The notes under the pieces: generated by a model
Seen by the model: the letters and a program-made list of their open reading frames with translations, nothing else
Told to the model about the DNA's origin: nothing
Database searches by the model: none
In this document: in pieces, positions 22,035 through 34,547 of the stretch
Layout: every line of letters begins with the position of its first letter
Position numbering within the stretch: the first letter of the stretch is position 1
DNA from: Petunia secreta
Lineage: Eukaryota > Streptophyta > Magnoliopsida > Solanales > Solanaceae
Direction: 5' to 3'
Assembly: GCA_029990175.1 (NCBI GenBank)
Contig: JARKIP010000064.1
Location: 10,372,001-10,436,000 of the forward strand
DNA length: 64,000 nucleotides
Made by a program: the position numbers and the translations under genes

Positions 22035-22791
22035 CACTATTAGAATTTCGGTATTTTTCAACGGATAAAACCATTAGAGTTCCATCAGAAAAACTGTTAT
22101 TCCGACGAAACGAGTCCGTCAAACTATTCTAGTCAGAAAATCCTTTAGACGGACTCCCATCGGACATTCCAACAGTATTCTGACGGACATCAGTCGGAAT
22201 TTGATTAGCAGACACGACCAAGACTGTGGTCGATGTTCCAGACAAAGATAAGAATAATAAAGCATTTGTCAATTCCGTCGGATGACCGTCAGAATGTATT
22301 TAAATAATATTTTTTTAAAGTTTTTTTCGACGGCATTCCATCGGCATCTAAACTTTTTCTTTTTTCTACAATTCTGATAGATGTCTGTCGAAATTATATC
22401 CATCAGAATTAAATTAATTTTTTTCATATTTCGACGAAAATCTGTTGGTACGCATGGTTTTCTGGAAAAAAATGGCTACTTTCCGACTGAATTCTATCAA
22501 AAAATATGAATTTATGGTAAAATATGGTAAGTTTCGCTAACTAAACTCCGTCATAGTTTCTCCATTTCCTGCAACACAAAATGCTAAAAATTGGATACAC
22601 CACCTGCCACAACCAGTACCGCTAAAAAAAGGATTTTCAAACAGTTCAACGAACTTATCATAACTGAGACGTTAATATCAAATCTACTACACATCAAATT
22701 AACGAACAAAATATTCAACAAGTATAACTAAATAACACTTGTAGCAAATACAAGTCTACTATAAAAATGAAGTGTTCAACAACATAACCAC

Positions 22792-24898
22792 TAAGCGAAG
22801 TTAGCGGTTACAGAAACTAAAACTACAGCTTTTGACCGCTTGGATAAGCAAATCGCTGGAAAGGTGGGGAAAAAAAGCTGTATAGGTCAGCCAAGGTAAG
22901 GCAGAGATGGTCATGCGACCTAGATCAAGTGAAGTGCATTAAAGATGAAGACGACATAGCATTGGTTGAAGAGGCCCATATTAAACGCAGATGGCAAGCC
23001 TACTTCTGTAAACTCCTAAATGAATGGGGGATAAAGATATTGTGCTGGGCCATTTGGAGTACTCAGCAAGTCGTCTAGATTGTGGATACTGCATGCATAT
23101 AAGATTGGGAGAGGTTGAGAAGACAATTCACAAGATGAGAGGGGGTAGAGCGACTAGGCCTGACGAGATCCCAGTAGAATTCTGGAAAAATGCTGGTAGA
23201 GCAGGCATGGAATGGCTAACCGGGTTGTTTAATGTTATCCTTCGGAAAGCTATAATGCCCGAAGATTGGAGGTAGAGTACCATGGTGCTGTTATATAAGA
23301 ACAAAGGTGATATCCAAAACTGCAATAATTATAGGGGTATCAAACTATTAAGTCATATGATGAAAGTTTGGGAGAAGGTGGTAGAGAAGAGGATGAGGAG
23401 GAATGAAGCTATTTCCAAGAACCAATTTAGATTTATGCCTGGTTGGTCGACCACAGAGGCCTTCCATCTTCTGAGGAGGTTGGTGGAGCAGTATCGGGAC
23501 AAGAAAAGGGACATACATATTATGTTCATTGATCTAGAGAAGGCTTATGACAAAGACCCAAGGGAGGTATTGTGGAGGTACTTGGAATGTAAAGGTGTTC
23601 CAGTAGCATATATCAGAGCGATTAAGGACATGTATGATTGAGCCAAGACCCGAGTGATAATAGTGGGAGGTGACGTGAAGCACTTTCAAGTCGAGATGGG
23701 GTTGCATCAGGGGTCAACACTTAGTCCGTTTTTATTTGCTCTGGTGATGGATGAATTAACTCGGAATATTTAAGGGGAGATGCATTGGTGTATGTTATTT
23801 GCGGATGATATAGTTTTGTTCGACAAGACTCGCAGCGGAGTTAATGATAAGCTAGAGGTTTGGAGACAGACTCTGGAGTAGAAAGGTTTTAGGCTGAGCA
23901 GGATAAAAATGGAGTATATAGAGTGCAGGTTTAGCGGTACTTCTGATGTGTCTGAGGTGGAAGTGACGCTTGATACTCAAGTCATCCCTAAGAAATGTAG
24001 TTTCAAGTATCTTGGGTCTATAATTCAAGAAAATGGAGAGATTGATGAGGATGTCGCACATCGTATAAGAGCGGGGTTGATGAAATGAAGGCTCACTTCT
24101 GGGGTCCCATGTGATAAGAAAGTGCCACCTAGACTTAAAGAAAATTTTTATAAAGTAGCCATAAGACCAGCTATGTTGTATGGAGTAGACTTTTGGCCGG
24201 TCAAGAACACACACATTCAGAATATGAGTGCAGCAGAGATGAGAATGCTTAAATGGATGTGTTGGCATACTAGGATGAATAAGATTAAGAACGAGACCAT
24301 GCATGACAAGGTAGGAGTGGCATCAGTGGAAGACAAGATGAAAGAAGCGAGACTGCGATGGTTCGTACATGTGAATAGGAGGAGCGCAGATGCTCCAATT
24401 AGGGGGTGTGAGAGGTCGGCAATGATTGCTCTATGTAGAGGTAGAGGTAGAGGTAGGCTGAAGAAGAATTGGGGTGAGGTGATTCGATAGGACATGACAC
24501 ACCTCCAGATATCCGAGGACATGACTATAGATAGGAAAGCGTGGAGGTCGAAGATTCGGGTAGTAGGTTAGGTAGTTCTCTCGGAATTTCTAGACATATT
24601 AGCATTAGTATTATCCACATGTATATGTTACTTTTATTTCACTTTTTTCCTTTATTAGTGTTGGTGTTTGGTGTTGACTTCGGTTGTCTTTAAATCCTAT
24701 GTTGTTATTTTCGTTGCACTTATATTTTGATTGTGTTTTTCTTTCTAGCATCTTTCCATAATTGTATTTTCTTTTAGTCGAGGGTCTATCGAAAACAGTC
24801 TCTCCACTTTGTTAGGAGTAAGGTCTGTGTACATCTCATCCTCCTCAAATCCTACTTGTGGGATAACACTGAGTATATTGTTGCTTGTTGTTGTTAAT
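22792..24898 (+). mobile_element. RTE-type LINE inserted in CACTA-1, 5' truncated
   Basis: Flanked by AACATAACCAC at 22781-22791 and 24899-24909, an 11-bp duplication. The 3' tail reads CGAGGGTCTATCGAAAACAG, GTAAGGTCTGTGTACA, GGGATAACACTGAGTATATT and ends in a (GTT)n run, the signature of plant RTE elements. The 5' endonuclease part is absent. One caution: the surrounding CACTA has similar local direct repeats, so the duplication could partly pre-exist. Confidence 0.88.
22990..24575 (+). pseudogene. RTE reverse transcriptase, broken
   Basis: Blocks in order: KMRGGRATRPDEIPVEFWK (23130-), NNYRGIKLLSHMMKVWEKVV, IMFIDLEKAYD (first catalytic Asp), MGLHQGSTLSPFLFALVMDE, then MLFADDIVLFD (the FADD box, intact, near 23795), then GSIIQENGEIDEDVAHRI and the C-terminal RLKKNWGEVIR. 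Stops at 23274, 23639, 23772 and 23878 and further frame changes mean it is dead. Confidence 0.88.
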
Positions 24899-24959
24899 AA
24901 CATAACCACATAACACTTGAGCCAAATCCAAGTCTATTGCACAAAGTGTTTAACAAACT

Positions 24960-25860
24960 AAGAATCTACTCCGTTCTCTCGGACTCATGGTTAGAACTCT
25001 TACCCATAAGCTGATTCACCATTGTCTCTAACTTGTCCACTTTTGAATGGTATGCCTCGCGTGCTAACAGTAATTCCTCATGCTCATTCTTCATCCTTTC
25101 TAGTTCTACACAGAATTCAAAAATATCCTCCGGAGCATGCAAAGAATAAGAGCAAGCATTAACGATACATGTTCGGGAAGGAGCTTTGTAACTCCGTGAT
25201 CCTAGACCGTAGGCTCTTCCTTTGTTGTAGCCACCACCCGCCTAACCTAACAGTGAAGTAACTTCTTCGAGAGTGGGTTGGATTAAGCCACCATCAACCT
25301 CGGATCCTTGGCTTTGAATCAATTCTTGCTCAACAGCTCTATACTTATTCTGAAACAAAATTTAATATAAAAAAAAATTTATGTTGAACAAAAGAAGCTT
25401 GAATTTAGTATCTTATATGTAGATCCTCTTCACGTTTCTCGACCCATCCGACCTCATTACCTTGTTCGTCATATAATGCATGATGTTTCTGATAAAGTTA
25501 TTATCACTTATAGGTCGTTGTTCCTTTTCCTACAAAAAAGAAAATGGAGTTAGATAAAATATAAAATATATTTATTTTTAATTAAAAAATAATAGCAACT
25601 TACATGCCTCATCTGATGGGCCGACAAACTAACAGAATCGCATGTGTGCAATGAGCCACCCTTCTCTGAGGTTCCAATTTTTTTTTTTGCTTGCTCACTC
25701 TATTTCTTAAATTCTTTAGACTCCAAATACTTAAAAAGTTTCTCCCAAGCTACCTCATACATCTAGGTCAGACGTATACCTTTCTCAGTATTCATAAAAC
25801 GCATCTCTAAGTCTAGCGGCCACTTTCCTCTCAAAATATGTACACACAATATGATCATGC
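24960..25860 (-). pseudogene. CACTA-1 Transposase_24 (TNPA-like) remnant
   Basis: Minus-strand blocks read VAARLRDAFYEY, GSLGETF, IGTSEKGGSLHTCDSVSLSA, then QGSEVDGGLIQPTLEEVTSL, GRAYGLGSRSYKAPS and a coiled-coil-like LERMKNEHEELLLAREAYHS. The order matches the C-terminal half of plant Ptta/En/Spm transposase proteins. Stops (for example inside FYEY*ER) and likely introns interrupt it. Confidence 0.7.
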
Positions 25861-26089
25861 TCCGGCCTTCAAGAACACTTCAACTAAAATAATTAATAAT
25901 ATACATGGAAAGTTATACTTAGATAATTAATAATATATCAAAATAGCTTGTTTATACCTTAAACGTATCAAACATTTTATTTCTACTGCTCCAACCATCT
26001 AAAAAATGTGGAGTCTAAAAAATTTATCCATAAATCTGTTATTATAAAGATTGAGTACAATATGATCTAGGCGTTTTTCATTTCACATA

Positions 26090-26245
26090 AGGACATTTGA
26101 TATTCTCATTCCATATATAATCAGGAAGAATTTAAGCATTAGGAACAAATTGTGCAACCACATCTACAATATTTTTCCTCAGCCCTCGATGTCTATACGT
26201 TCTATTATACATCCAACTATGATTTTCGTCACATTCTATCTACAC
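26090..26245 (-). pseudogene. CACTA-1 transposase-associated domain remnant
   Basis: The minus frame reads HSWMYNRTYRHRGLRKNIVD, VVAQFVPNA, then DYIWNENIKCPYVK, matching the start of CACTA TNPD proteins (transposase-associated domain with a C-P-C type ending). The rest of TNPD is not found between here and the element ends. Confidence 0.6.
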
Positions 26246-27561
26246 AAATATTAAAAAGTGATCTTGACACAAGTGTTCAAACAACCAATGTATATACAAT
26301 TTAGGGAACTAGCCAGTTAACTAATGTATATACAATTTCCTATTCACTTGTTCTACCAATACTACTTTAACATACAAGTGTTCAAAATCTTGATACAAGT
26401 ATTCAAACAACATACTAATGCATACGCAGTTTAGGGAATTAGATAACTAATGTATTTTCCAATACAATTAATCTCATCAGCTTGCATAACTTTTTCATAA
26501 GTAGTATCATTATTCCAACATATGATTTGCAACCAACTAATTCTTTATATTGTGTTTATGTATTAGATTTTCATATAACAAATTATTTTTCTCTCATATA
26601 AGAAACCAAGAAATGTCTCACACTTTTTCCCAAAGTTACTACCAAATATTTAGTTTTTACCTTTTGCCATCTTTCTTTTTTAAAGAACTCAATAATACTA
26701 AATTTGGATTTCATTAAAATATATTGTAAAATTTTAACATGAAAAATCCACATACCCTAATCAATTTTAACGAGTAAAGTAATTTCAAAATAAAACTATA
26801 GTATTAATAAGTTTCTAACACTTTATAAAATAACCATGTTCAGTTAACATTAACCATTTTGAATATGAATTGAATAATCTACTTCCATCCTCACACTTCT
26901 TCTTCTTCCGCCTCCACCTAGATCCTAATATATTTTTTAAGTTTTTAACCCTAAAATTTCTCCAACATTTAGACTTTAAAATATATTAACACTTATCCTC
27001 ACATTTTTCTAATAAAAAACTACTAAATTTCAAGTTGGTGTAAAATAAAATTTTTTTAAAAAAACTTATATGTGCAGGTGTTGTCGGTACAGTGCTACCT
27101 AGCACTTCCCCGTGCTTGTGGAAAAAAAAAAAGCAATTAGGGTAGGGACTAAGGTTATTTTGGGAGAAAATAAAATGAAAAGAAAAAAAAACTTACAATG
27201 GTTAATGCCGGTGCCGGTGTTTTTCCACCGTGGGGTGATTTTAGGGCATGGGGTGGGGTTAAGAGAGTAAGAGAGTTTACCATGGAGAGAGAGAACAAAA
27301 TAGGAGAGAGAGAGTTTAGATCTGTTTTAATATTGCCCTCTGAGGTTTAATATTTTTTTAATTAATTTTTAACACACCGACAGATTACCGTCGGAGCGCA
27401 CTAATTTTTTAATTTATTTAGAGACGAATATCCGCCGATAGTTAAATAAAAAAATAATAAATAAATTACAATTTTTTGGACGACTTTTCGTTGGAATCTT
27501 TCATCGATTACCATCCGTCGGAAACTTGCAGTCGAAATACTTCTTATTTTTAGTAGTGTGG

Positions 27562-28430
27562 AACATATAACTTTTTCCAATTAGGCTAGTTAACTGTCAT
27601 CATCACCCTTTTGACCCACCAAAAGAATAAGAAAGACTCACATACTATATGCTAGCAAAGCCTGAGCAACAACTTTAACAACAATCTCTTGGTCGGCAAA
27701 CCGAAACCTATTTTTTCAGTTACGAATGTTTTTATTCATCCTATCTTTAATGAAGGAAAAACGTCCTTCTTATTCCTTTGAATAAGAGAGGGTATACAAA
27801 GATACCAACCATGATCAAGAAGCAAATGCATACACAGGAAGAGCAAATATCATTCTTTACTTTAGTTTTGGTGTTTGAGCTAAAAAAGACAATAAATTCT
27901 TAACAATAAGACTCTTTCTAGAAGTATCATTGAAACCGAAAAAACTATCATCTGCAAAGAATAAATGTGAAACACTAGGAGCCCCCTACAAATATATTCT
28001 GCATAATTATCTGAATAGAGCAGATAATCCTTCTGCATTAATGATAAATAACTAAGGAGATATAGTATCTCCTTGCCTCAACCCACATTTAGCATGATGG
28101 AGCCTAACAGGGTACCACTAAAAGAGACCGGATATTGCATCATTTTTACATAAAGCATGATTAATTTGACCCATTTGCTGACGACTGCTACTTTGATCAT
28201 CATAAAATTTAGAAACTCTCGATCAACACGATTTTATGCTTTACTAATTTCCACTTTAAGAACTACATCTCCCATTCTCCATGCTCCTTTCCCGTGAATG
28301 ATAACAAAAGCAACAAGATTATCCATAATGAGTCTACCTAGGGCAAAAGCTGACTGCATTAAATATATAATCTTGGAAAATTTAGTTTTCAAATATATTA
28401 GCAAGAATTTTGGCGACTACTTTATTTATA
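27562..28430 (-). pseudogene. LINE-C, reverse transcriptase segment
   Basis: From 28430 downward the minus strand reads QSAFALGRLIMDN, VVLKVEISKAYDRV-like text, GLRQGDTISPYLFIINAEGL, SVSHLFFADDSFFGF (FADD box) and IRNWKNRFRF-like text, ending near LILLVGQK at 27562. Motif order is normal for a plant L1 RT. Frames shift several times. The break at 27561 coincides with the CACTA-1 end, and the sequence resumes at 22034. Confidence 0.75.
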
Positions 28431-28444
28431 ATATTACAAAAGGG

Positions 28445-28840
28445 CTATGGGTACTACAACATTATGCATTTGTAGCTATGAGATATATTGTAGCTAAATA
28501 TGAAATATTTGTGGCTAAAGTGTTTAGCCATAATATTTGTTTTTCCTAGCATTTGTTGCTAAGTGTGGGGTGGCTAAAACTACAAACTTTACATATCACA
28601 TGGCTAAGAATTAGTACTTGTTGCCACAAAATTTTTTGTATTGTAGCTATAATGGCAAGAGCTTTTGCCATGAAAAGCATAGACATGTAGCAAGTAATTT
28701 TATTCTTTTGCCACGATAAATTAAATCTGTAGCTATCATAATATTGTAGGCACAAGTTGATATATTATGGCAAACAATTTAATTTATTAGCGACAAAATT
28801 CAAATCTGTAGTTGAACAAATCAAAATTATATAGATAAAA
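28445..28840. repeat. Repeat rich in TTGTAGCTA/TTTGTAGCTA words
   Basis: Short phrases (TTTGTAGCTATGAG, TTGTAGCTAAATATG, TTTGTGGCTAAAG, and on the other strand TTGTAGCTATAATGGC) recur every 25-60 bp. Similar phrases are seen near 46860 and 60490. It may be a non-autonomous CACTA-type repeat starting CTACTACAAC, but no ends are clear. 28840-29785 is AT-rich and shows no gene. Confidence 0.4.
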
Positions 28841-29790
28841 AATTATTCCAAGATTCGTGATTTTTTTTTATTTTAATTTTTTTATGAAAAACTTTACGTA
28901 TTAAATAAATGCAACAAAATTTTCAATTTTACAATTGATATATTTTACACCTATTTAAATATTTTAAATTTTTCATAACCGTACATACTTATAAATATAT
29001 TAATAACAAAATAATATGCTTTAAACATAACTTTAATCGTACAAAAAGACATTGAATATTTCTTCAAAAATAAATTCGAAAATACATGATCATAAGTCAT
29101 AACTTTCACATTACATAGCTTTTATGTACGACACAAGTAATAAATTAAAGTAACGTAATTCTGTAGCTCTCTACTTAGCAGGATTAGATTAGGAATATTC
29201 CTCTTCTTGTTGTGATTCTTGTATGTGCCAACTGATAATATTCTTGCATCAAATGATAAAGTAGACTCACTATGAACCCTGAAAATTCAAAAGAAACGAT
29301 CATCATGAGCACAAAAAAAATTAGTGAATTCAAAAAACAAAAGTACAAATAATGACACAAGATTGATTGGAAAAAAATGTTAATCACATTTAAAGCAGAG
29401 AAGATGAATCAGATAATAGAGATAAATCATAAAAAGAGACAATTATTTACCTACGAATAAATGGAAACATATAATGCAAATGAAGCAAATGAGTGAAAGC
29501 AAACTGGTATATCTCTGTCAAAAACTGCTTCAAATATTTTCTTCCTATTACATAATGAGATTGCAGACGAATTATGGCTCCTCAACAAAACAATCTTAAA
29601 ATTTTTAAATTCCCACGCACAACTGAAAAGAAACAAAACAAAAAAAATATATATAAAACTATTGAAATAATTCAAAAATTGAACCATAAAGTAAAATCAA
29701 GCAGGCATGAGGAGATTCAGAAAACCTATGATATAAAGATGTGAAAGCCTAAAAAAATTTGTATCTGAAAAAATAAATCGAGAGAAAAAG

Positions 29791-30350
29791 TGTATTGGAT
29801 GAAAAATCACCGAAGTCTCAAGCAAGACCTCGGATTGCAGCATGAAAACTGCGCTACGAGACAAGCTTCCTAAGGAAAGATTGCATGGTCATTCTCCCCG
29901 GAGATCACCTGAGGAAACGAGGGGAGACGAGTTTGAAGCACTGAGCTCGGAGAAAACCTCCTGCAACCTCGAGCGGATAACACACCTCGGGAGACGAGGG
30001 CCGACCATTGTAGCTGTCGACCGCTGCTTCGATATTTAATAGGAAATATTATGAATCAAATACAATTATGTACAGAATAATGGACATAAAGGCACCATTA
30101 AGACATTTTACAACGTCACTCTTCCTACTGATTATAAAAAGGACTTATTTGTAAACAACAGGACACGATCAATAGAATACACATTTTGGCTTTTATTTGT
30201 TGCTTCGTTATTTTATTGCCTCGTTACTTTTCCAAGTTTTCATTTAGTCCAAAACCGATTTAGTTCGAACTTCACTTCGATACAAGCAAATTACCAGTTA
30301 AACCAAATACAAATTCGATTTATTGTCCGATCCCGATTTAGGCCAATACA
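29791..30350 (+). repeat. Left LTR of the Tat-like gypsy
   Basis: 560 bp, bounded by TGTATTGG and CCAATACA. Contains TTATAAAAAGGAC-type promoter sequence in the second half (near 30133). Confidence 0.9.
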
Positions 30351-30353
30351 AAT

Positions 30354-30371
30354 TGGCGCCGTCTGTGGGGA
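30354..30371 (+). other. Primer-binding site of the Tat-like gypsy
   Basis: TGGCGCCGTCTGTGGGGA, three bases after the left LTR. This type of primer site is usual in Tat/Ogre/Athila-type plant gypsy elements and differs from the initiator-methionine type of chromoviruses. Confidence 0.85.
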
Positions 30372-30427
30372 TCTAGTAATAACTTTTGTTCCGACGATCA
30401 TAATTTTGGCTTTCTAACGAAAATAAA

Positions 30428-32780
30428 ATGTCAGACACTGTCAATGACAATATGTATATTCAAGTGCCTGATCAGACAATGGGCATCACCGAGACCAATA
30501 GCGGAATCCCATTACAACCAACGGGCTCGACACCGCCCGTTAGCCCCATCTCAACAAACACCTCAGCTCCATTACTTGTGTTGACACCCCCAAGTGGGTC
30601 AACTCCGCCGATTGGTCCAATACCTCCCGTAGGAGCATTGGCCGCTGAACCAACATCCTCAAATTCGGTGAACTCGCTGCATCAAATGCGAGAGCAAGCT
30701 GCCGCTCAAGCAGCCGCACAAGCTCAATTTAATGAGAAGTTTCGGAGCTCTTTACAAGCACTCGCTGGGAGCAGGAGAATCCACTCTGTCCTCGGGGATG
30801 CTCCCTTCGCGATGTTTAATGGAGGGAACAATGCCACTACCCCTGTTGGAAAAAATACAGGAAGACTTCCAAACGGGATCACGTATGGGGTCTCGGGGAC
30901 TGTGGCTCCCACGACATCACAAACGAGCGTCGCATCTGACTTCAAGAAATGGAAGAAGGAATTCGAGGCCAGTATGGTGAAACGACTCGAGAACGTGTCA
31001 GGGGTCCGTAAACCACAACGAGCACTTGACATCGAACGATGTCGCCAATTACCCTTCAAACCTGAAGCTGCTCAAGCGCCTGTCCCAAAACATTTCAAAT
31101 TACAAATTCTGAAGAAGTATGATGGGACGACGGACTCAGTTGACCATATCACAGAATACATGGCCATGGTCAAAAGCAACGACCTAACCCCGATTGAAAA
31201 AAAAATCCAGGTTCTTGAAGAAATTTACCGACACTCTGGAAAAAGGAGCATTGCGTTAGTACATGGTCCTCCTCTCTAAGTCCATTTCCAGCTTCAATGA
31301 ATTGGCTGACATGTTCACTAAGGCCCACACTGGGGCCAAAAAGATCCTTAAAAGAAAGGAAGACATCTTTGACGCAAAACAAGGATACCTCGAGCCCATC
31401 AAGGATTTCCTCGAGCACTTTCAGGCCGAGAGGATGGACCTACCAAAAATGGATGACAGCCTGGCAAATAATGGCTTTTGAAAAGAACCTTAATATGAGC
31501 AATTCAGAGGCCGCGGCAGAATTAAAGAAAGAACTCCAGCAGTGGCAGACTTGAACTTGGGACGAGTTACATGAGCGAGCTACGGGGAAGATTAGACTCG
31601 AGGAGGCAGGGTGGAGAGGTACGGGGCGAGGCCATTCCTACCGAGGGCGGTCCGAGTCCTCTCGACGCGCCGATGCGCCACGAGGGAATTTAAAAAATTG
31701 ATATGACCCATACAATGGAACCCAAAAGAAACATGTGAGTCATCGCCTCGGAAGACAGAAACATGTGAGTCAAAGACTCGGGGGAAAAGTTGGATCATCC
31801 TTCAACCAAAAATCCTCGGGCCCCTCCTTGGTACCCAAGGAAAAGGAGTTGCCTCAAATCTCCGAGTATAAATTTAGTATATCTACTTCCGAGCTGGTAA
31901 ACGCAATTAAGGGAATGACTTATCAAAGAGTTAGGCTACCCAAAGACATGAGAACTCTACCGAACAAAAGTGACCAAACCCAATACTGTGAATTTCACAT
32001 GGATTACAGGCACGCGACTAAAGACTGCAAGGCATTACGTCTCAAGGTGGCCCATTTGCTCAAGAAGGGGGTGCTAGCAGAATACCTAACCGACAAAGAG
32101 AAGCACAATTACTCGAAGAATATGAGGGAAGAGCAACCATCTCGAGCACAGTTGCCAAAGAGGGTAGTGAATGTCATCACCGGGGGCTCGAAGGTGAATG
32201 GAGTAAGCTTTGCTGTGGTGAAGAAAGTAGCAAAATCGTCCGTTATAATAGAGAAAAGAGCAAGAGCAGGTGAGTCGAGCAGGTAAATGGTATTCAGCAA
32301 AGAGGATTTCGATGGGATGACGTTTTCCCATCACGACGCTAGTGATCACGCTCAGGATCAACGAATGTGATGTCAAACGAGCTTTAGTTGATCCAGGCAA
32401 CTCGGTGAACATCATCAACTATGGCACGATCAAGAAGATGTGGCTAAAAGACCTAGTCGTCCCAAAAACCGACCATACTGACGGGGTTCAACAACTCCAC
32501 CGAGAAGACTTTGGGAGAAATAACCCTCAGGACTACTACAGGGGGAGTGAACAAGCAAGCTATGTTCCAAGTTATGGCCGAGGATATAGACTACAACGTC
32601 ATTTTTGGAAGGCCCTGGATCCACGAGATGGAATCTGTGCCATCCACCTTGCATCAAGTGATCAAGTTCCCAACTCCATCGGGAGTAAAAGCCACCCAAG
32701 AGGAACAGCGAATAGCACGAGAGTGTTATTCAGTCGCAATGAAGAGTACGGTCATCCCAAAGGGGCCAAGAAAATAGCAA
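30428..32780 (+). pseudogene. gag-protease region of the Tat-like gypsy, frameshifted
   Basis: The frame starts MSDTVNDNMYIQVPD at 30428. After a P/S/T-rich N-terminus it reaches the retrotransposon gag domain (KHFKLQILKKYDGTTDSVDH), then breaks at 31279. It continues in other frames: 31263-31481 (KQGYLEPIKDFLEHFQAERM), 31735-32286 (QTQYCEFHMDYRHATKDCKA, a zinc-binding-like CxxH...C), then 32342 onward (ITLRINECDVKRALVDPGNS, a retropepsin-like active site) and DYNVIFGRPWIHEM near 32595. At least five frame changes are needed. No pol follows; 32945-33050 holds nothing recognised on the plus strand. Confidence 0.8.
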
Positions 32781-33111
32781 CGAGCAAAGACTCGACAACT
32801 GGGGAATTCACCAGGCAAAGCCCTCGAAGCACGATCGACTGCCTCGACGAAGGGTCACCCATGGAACTTGCTCGAATAAATTCATGTTATTCTAGTTCTT
32901 TTCTCCTAAGACCAGTTAGAGTCAGGCATCTATTGTAATAAAGGCATGCAAATTTGATCAATGGAATAAAACCCAGCTTCATCTCTTCCACCAAAGAAGG
33001 AGGATGAATATCCCCCACGTCTTTATCAGAAACCTGAACCAGTTCGGTCTCGTGAGTAGAAGGGACCGCAACCCTATCTTGCCTTAGCTCGGCCTCGCCA
33101 ACAAGAGTAAG

Positions 33112-34547
33112 CTAAGGAAACGGGAAAAGCTCCATTCGGGCCCGTTTTGCTTCCTCCTCAAAACTGAAAAGAGGAAATGAGGAAGATGAAAAGCGAAACA
33201 AACAAATGATGAAAGAAATAGAAAAATACTCAACCTGTTTTGGCCTCAAGGTCCGGTGACCCCTCGGGAGCCGTTTTCCTCTTCTCTTTTCCTTTCCCAC
33301 TCTTTTCCTTTGAAAGGTTCCCAATCAGATCCTCGAGGGCATTCAAGGCATCTCCAACCTCGGGAACCTTCTCTTTCCTGTCCTTCTTCCGTTTCTTCTC
33401 CTTCGGCGTGGTTACCGCCCTCTTGGGGAGCCCTACAACGGAGAAACGACAGTGAGGCCACGAAGCATAGGGCCTCAAAAAACTAGATTAAAACTCAAAA
33501 GGCTGAGTGAAGGATAATTCACCATGCCGTTTACAAGCCCATTGGTTCTCACCCAAGGCAGCCAAAACTATCCACGACCTCTTTGGCCTAAGTTTGGCAT
33601 CAATAATGGCTTGAACTCACTGAACCAAGTTCTTTGGACAAGCAATCAGGACTGCCTCGACTAAAGGAATAAAAGTAAGAAGTCAGAAAAGGAAAAGGAA
33701 AATTTTTGAGCAAAAATAAACGAAGGAAGAAACACTTATGGGCTTGATTCCACCAGTCGGGAAAATCAGGCTTCAAGGAGATAAGATCAGTGGGCAAGAG
33801 GACGAAGCGCTCATTCCACGTACGGTCCTCGAGATCCTCGCTTTTTGTGATCAGTGAGTAAGAGCCGTGTTTGTTGAGTTGGACAACCCCGTCCTAGTGA
33901 AGGGTGGGGGAAAACAGATACAAAAGGTGATTGAGGGTGAAAGGAACCCCCGCTAATTTACTCAGAAATTCGAGACATTGGACGTGCCTCCATACCCCTG
34001 GCCTGATCTGAGCTATGCATACTTGAAAGGTTTGACGAAAATTGTCCAATACCTCGGGGATAGGAAGAGAAAAACCGATCGTGAAAGGATAAGTAAAAAT
34101 GAAGGAACACCCCTCGACTCGATCACACACTCGGCTCTCTGGGGTAGGTATACCAACCCTTACCTCGAGGCCCCAATTGCAATCAGAGCGAACCAGGTGA
34201 ATGTTTGCCTGGGTAATCAAGCTCGGCGTATCCCCCACGAGGATGTTCCTCCTCCTCCTAGCCTCCGATTTGGTTTGAGGCTGCATAACAAAGTCTTTCG
34301 AGAAATAGATCTTTGAAGGAATGAAATGGTGGGGTTTAAGTTCCAAATCATCAGAAAGAAGTTCCTCGTCACCCACATCTTTTGTGGCAACTTCCTCCTC
34401 CTCTGCCGTAGCTACTCCATCGATCCCAACCATAGATGGGTGATGCTCTTGATCCACACCACTGGGGCAAACAATATCTTCCATATTAAAGTCAGGAGGA
34501 ACAACAACATTCAGCGGCTCAGGAACATTAACCAGTTCCTTGCCCAT
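33112..34547 (-). pseudogene. Antisense multi-exon ORF (putative gypsy-type transposon protein, Transposase_28-like)
   Basis: It runs opposite to gag inside the pol-less gypsy. Exon 1 34547-33734 (start MGKELVNVPEPLNVVV; core YPFTIGFSLPIPEVLDNFRQ, RHVQCLEFLSKLAGVPFTLN), exon 2 33660-33523, exon 3 33432-33235 (K/E-rich, DALNALEDLIGNLSKEKSGK), then a fourth block from 33163. Introns are short (73 and 90 bp) and GT-AG, and phases agree across the first two. In-frame stops occur after SPTLH (33894-33896) and after KNLVQ in exon 2. The frame of block 4 does not follow exon 3. The fold resembles the antisense ORF of some plant Tat-like elements; function is unknown. Confidence 0.6.

Larger units (their letters stand above)
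22035..27558 (-). mobile_element. Degenerate CACTA (En/Spm) transposon, CACTA-1
   Basis: Ends are CACTATTAGAATTTCGG and, on the other strand, CACTACTAAAAATAAG, with TGG duplicated on both sides (22032-22034, 27559-27561). Subterminal regions carry many TCCGACGGA-like words on both strands. Remnants of a transposase-associated domain and a Transposase_24-type protein lie on the minus strand. The core transposase is missing. An RTE LINE is inserted at 22792-24898. Stretches such as 26300-27450 show no coding. The element lies inside LINE-C. Confidence 0.88.

Noticed and set aside
29184..29687. Small F-rich minus-strand ORFs
   Set aside because: They arise from AT-rich sequence, with no motif and no neighbouring evidence.
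33240..33486. Plus-strand ORFs rich in F, S and P opposite the antisense exon 3
   Set aside because: They are shadows of the K/E-rich exon on the other strand.
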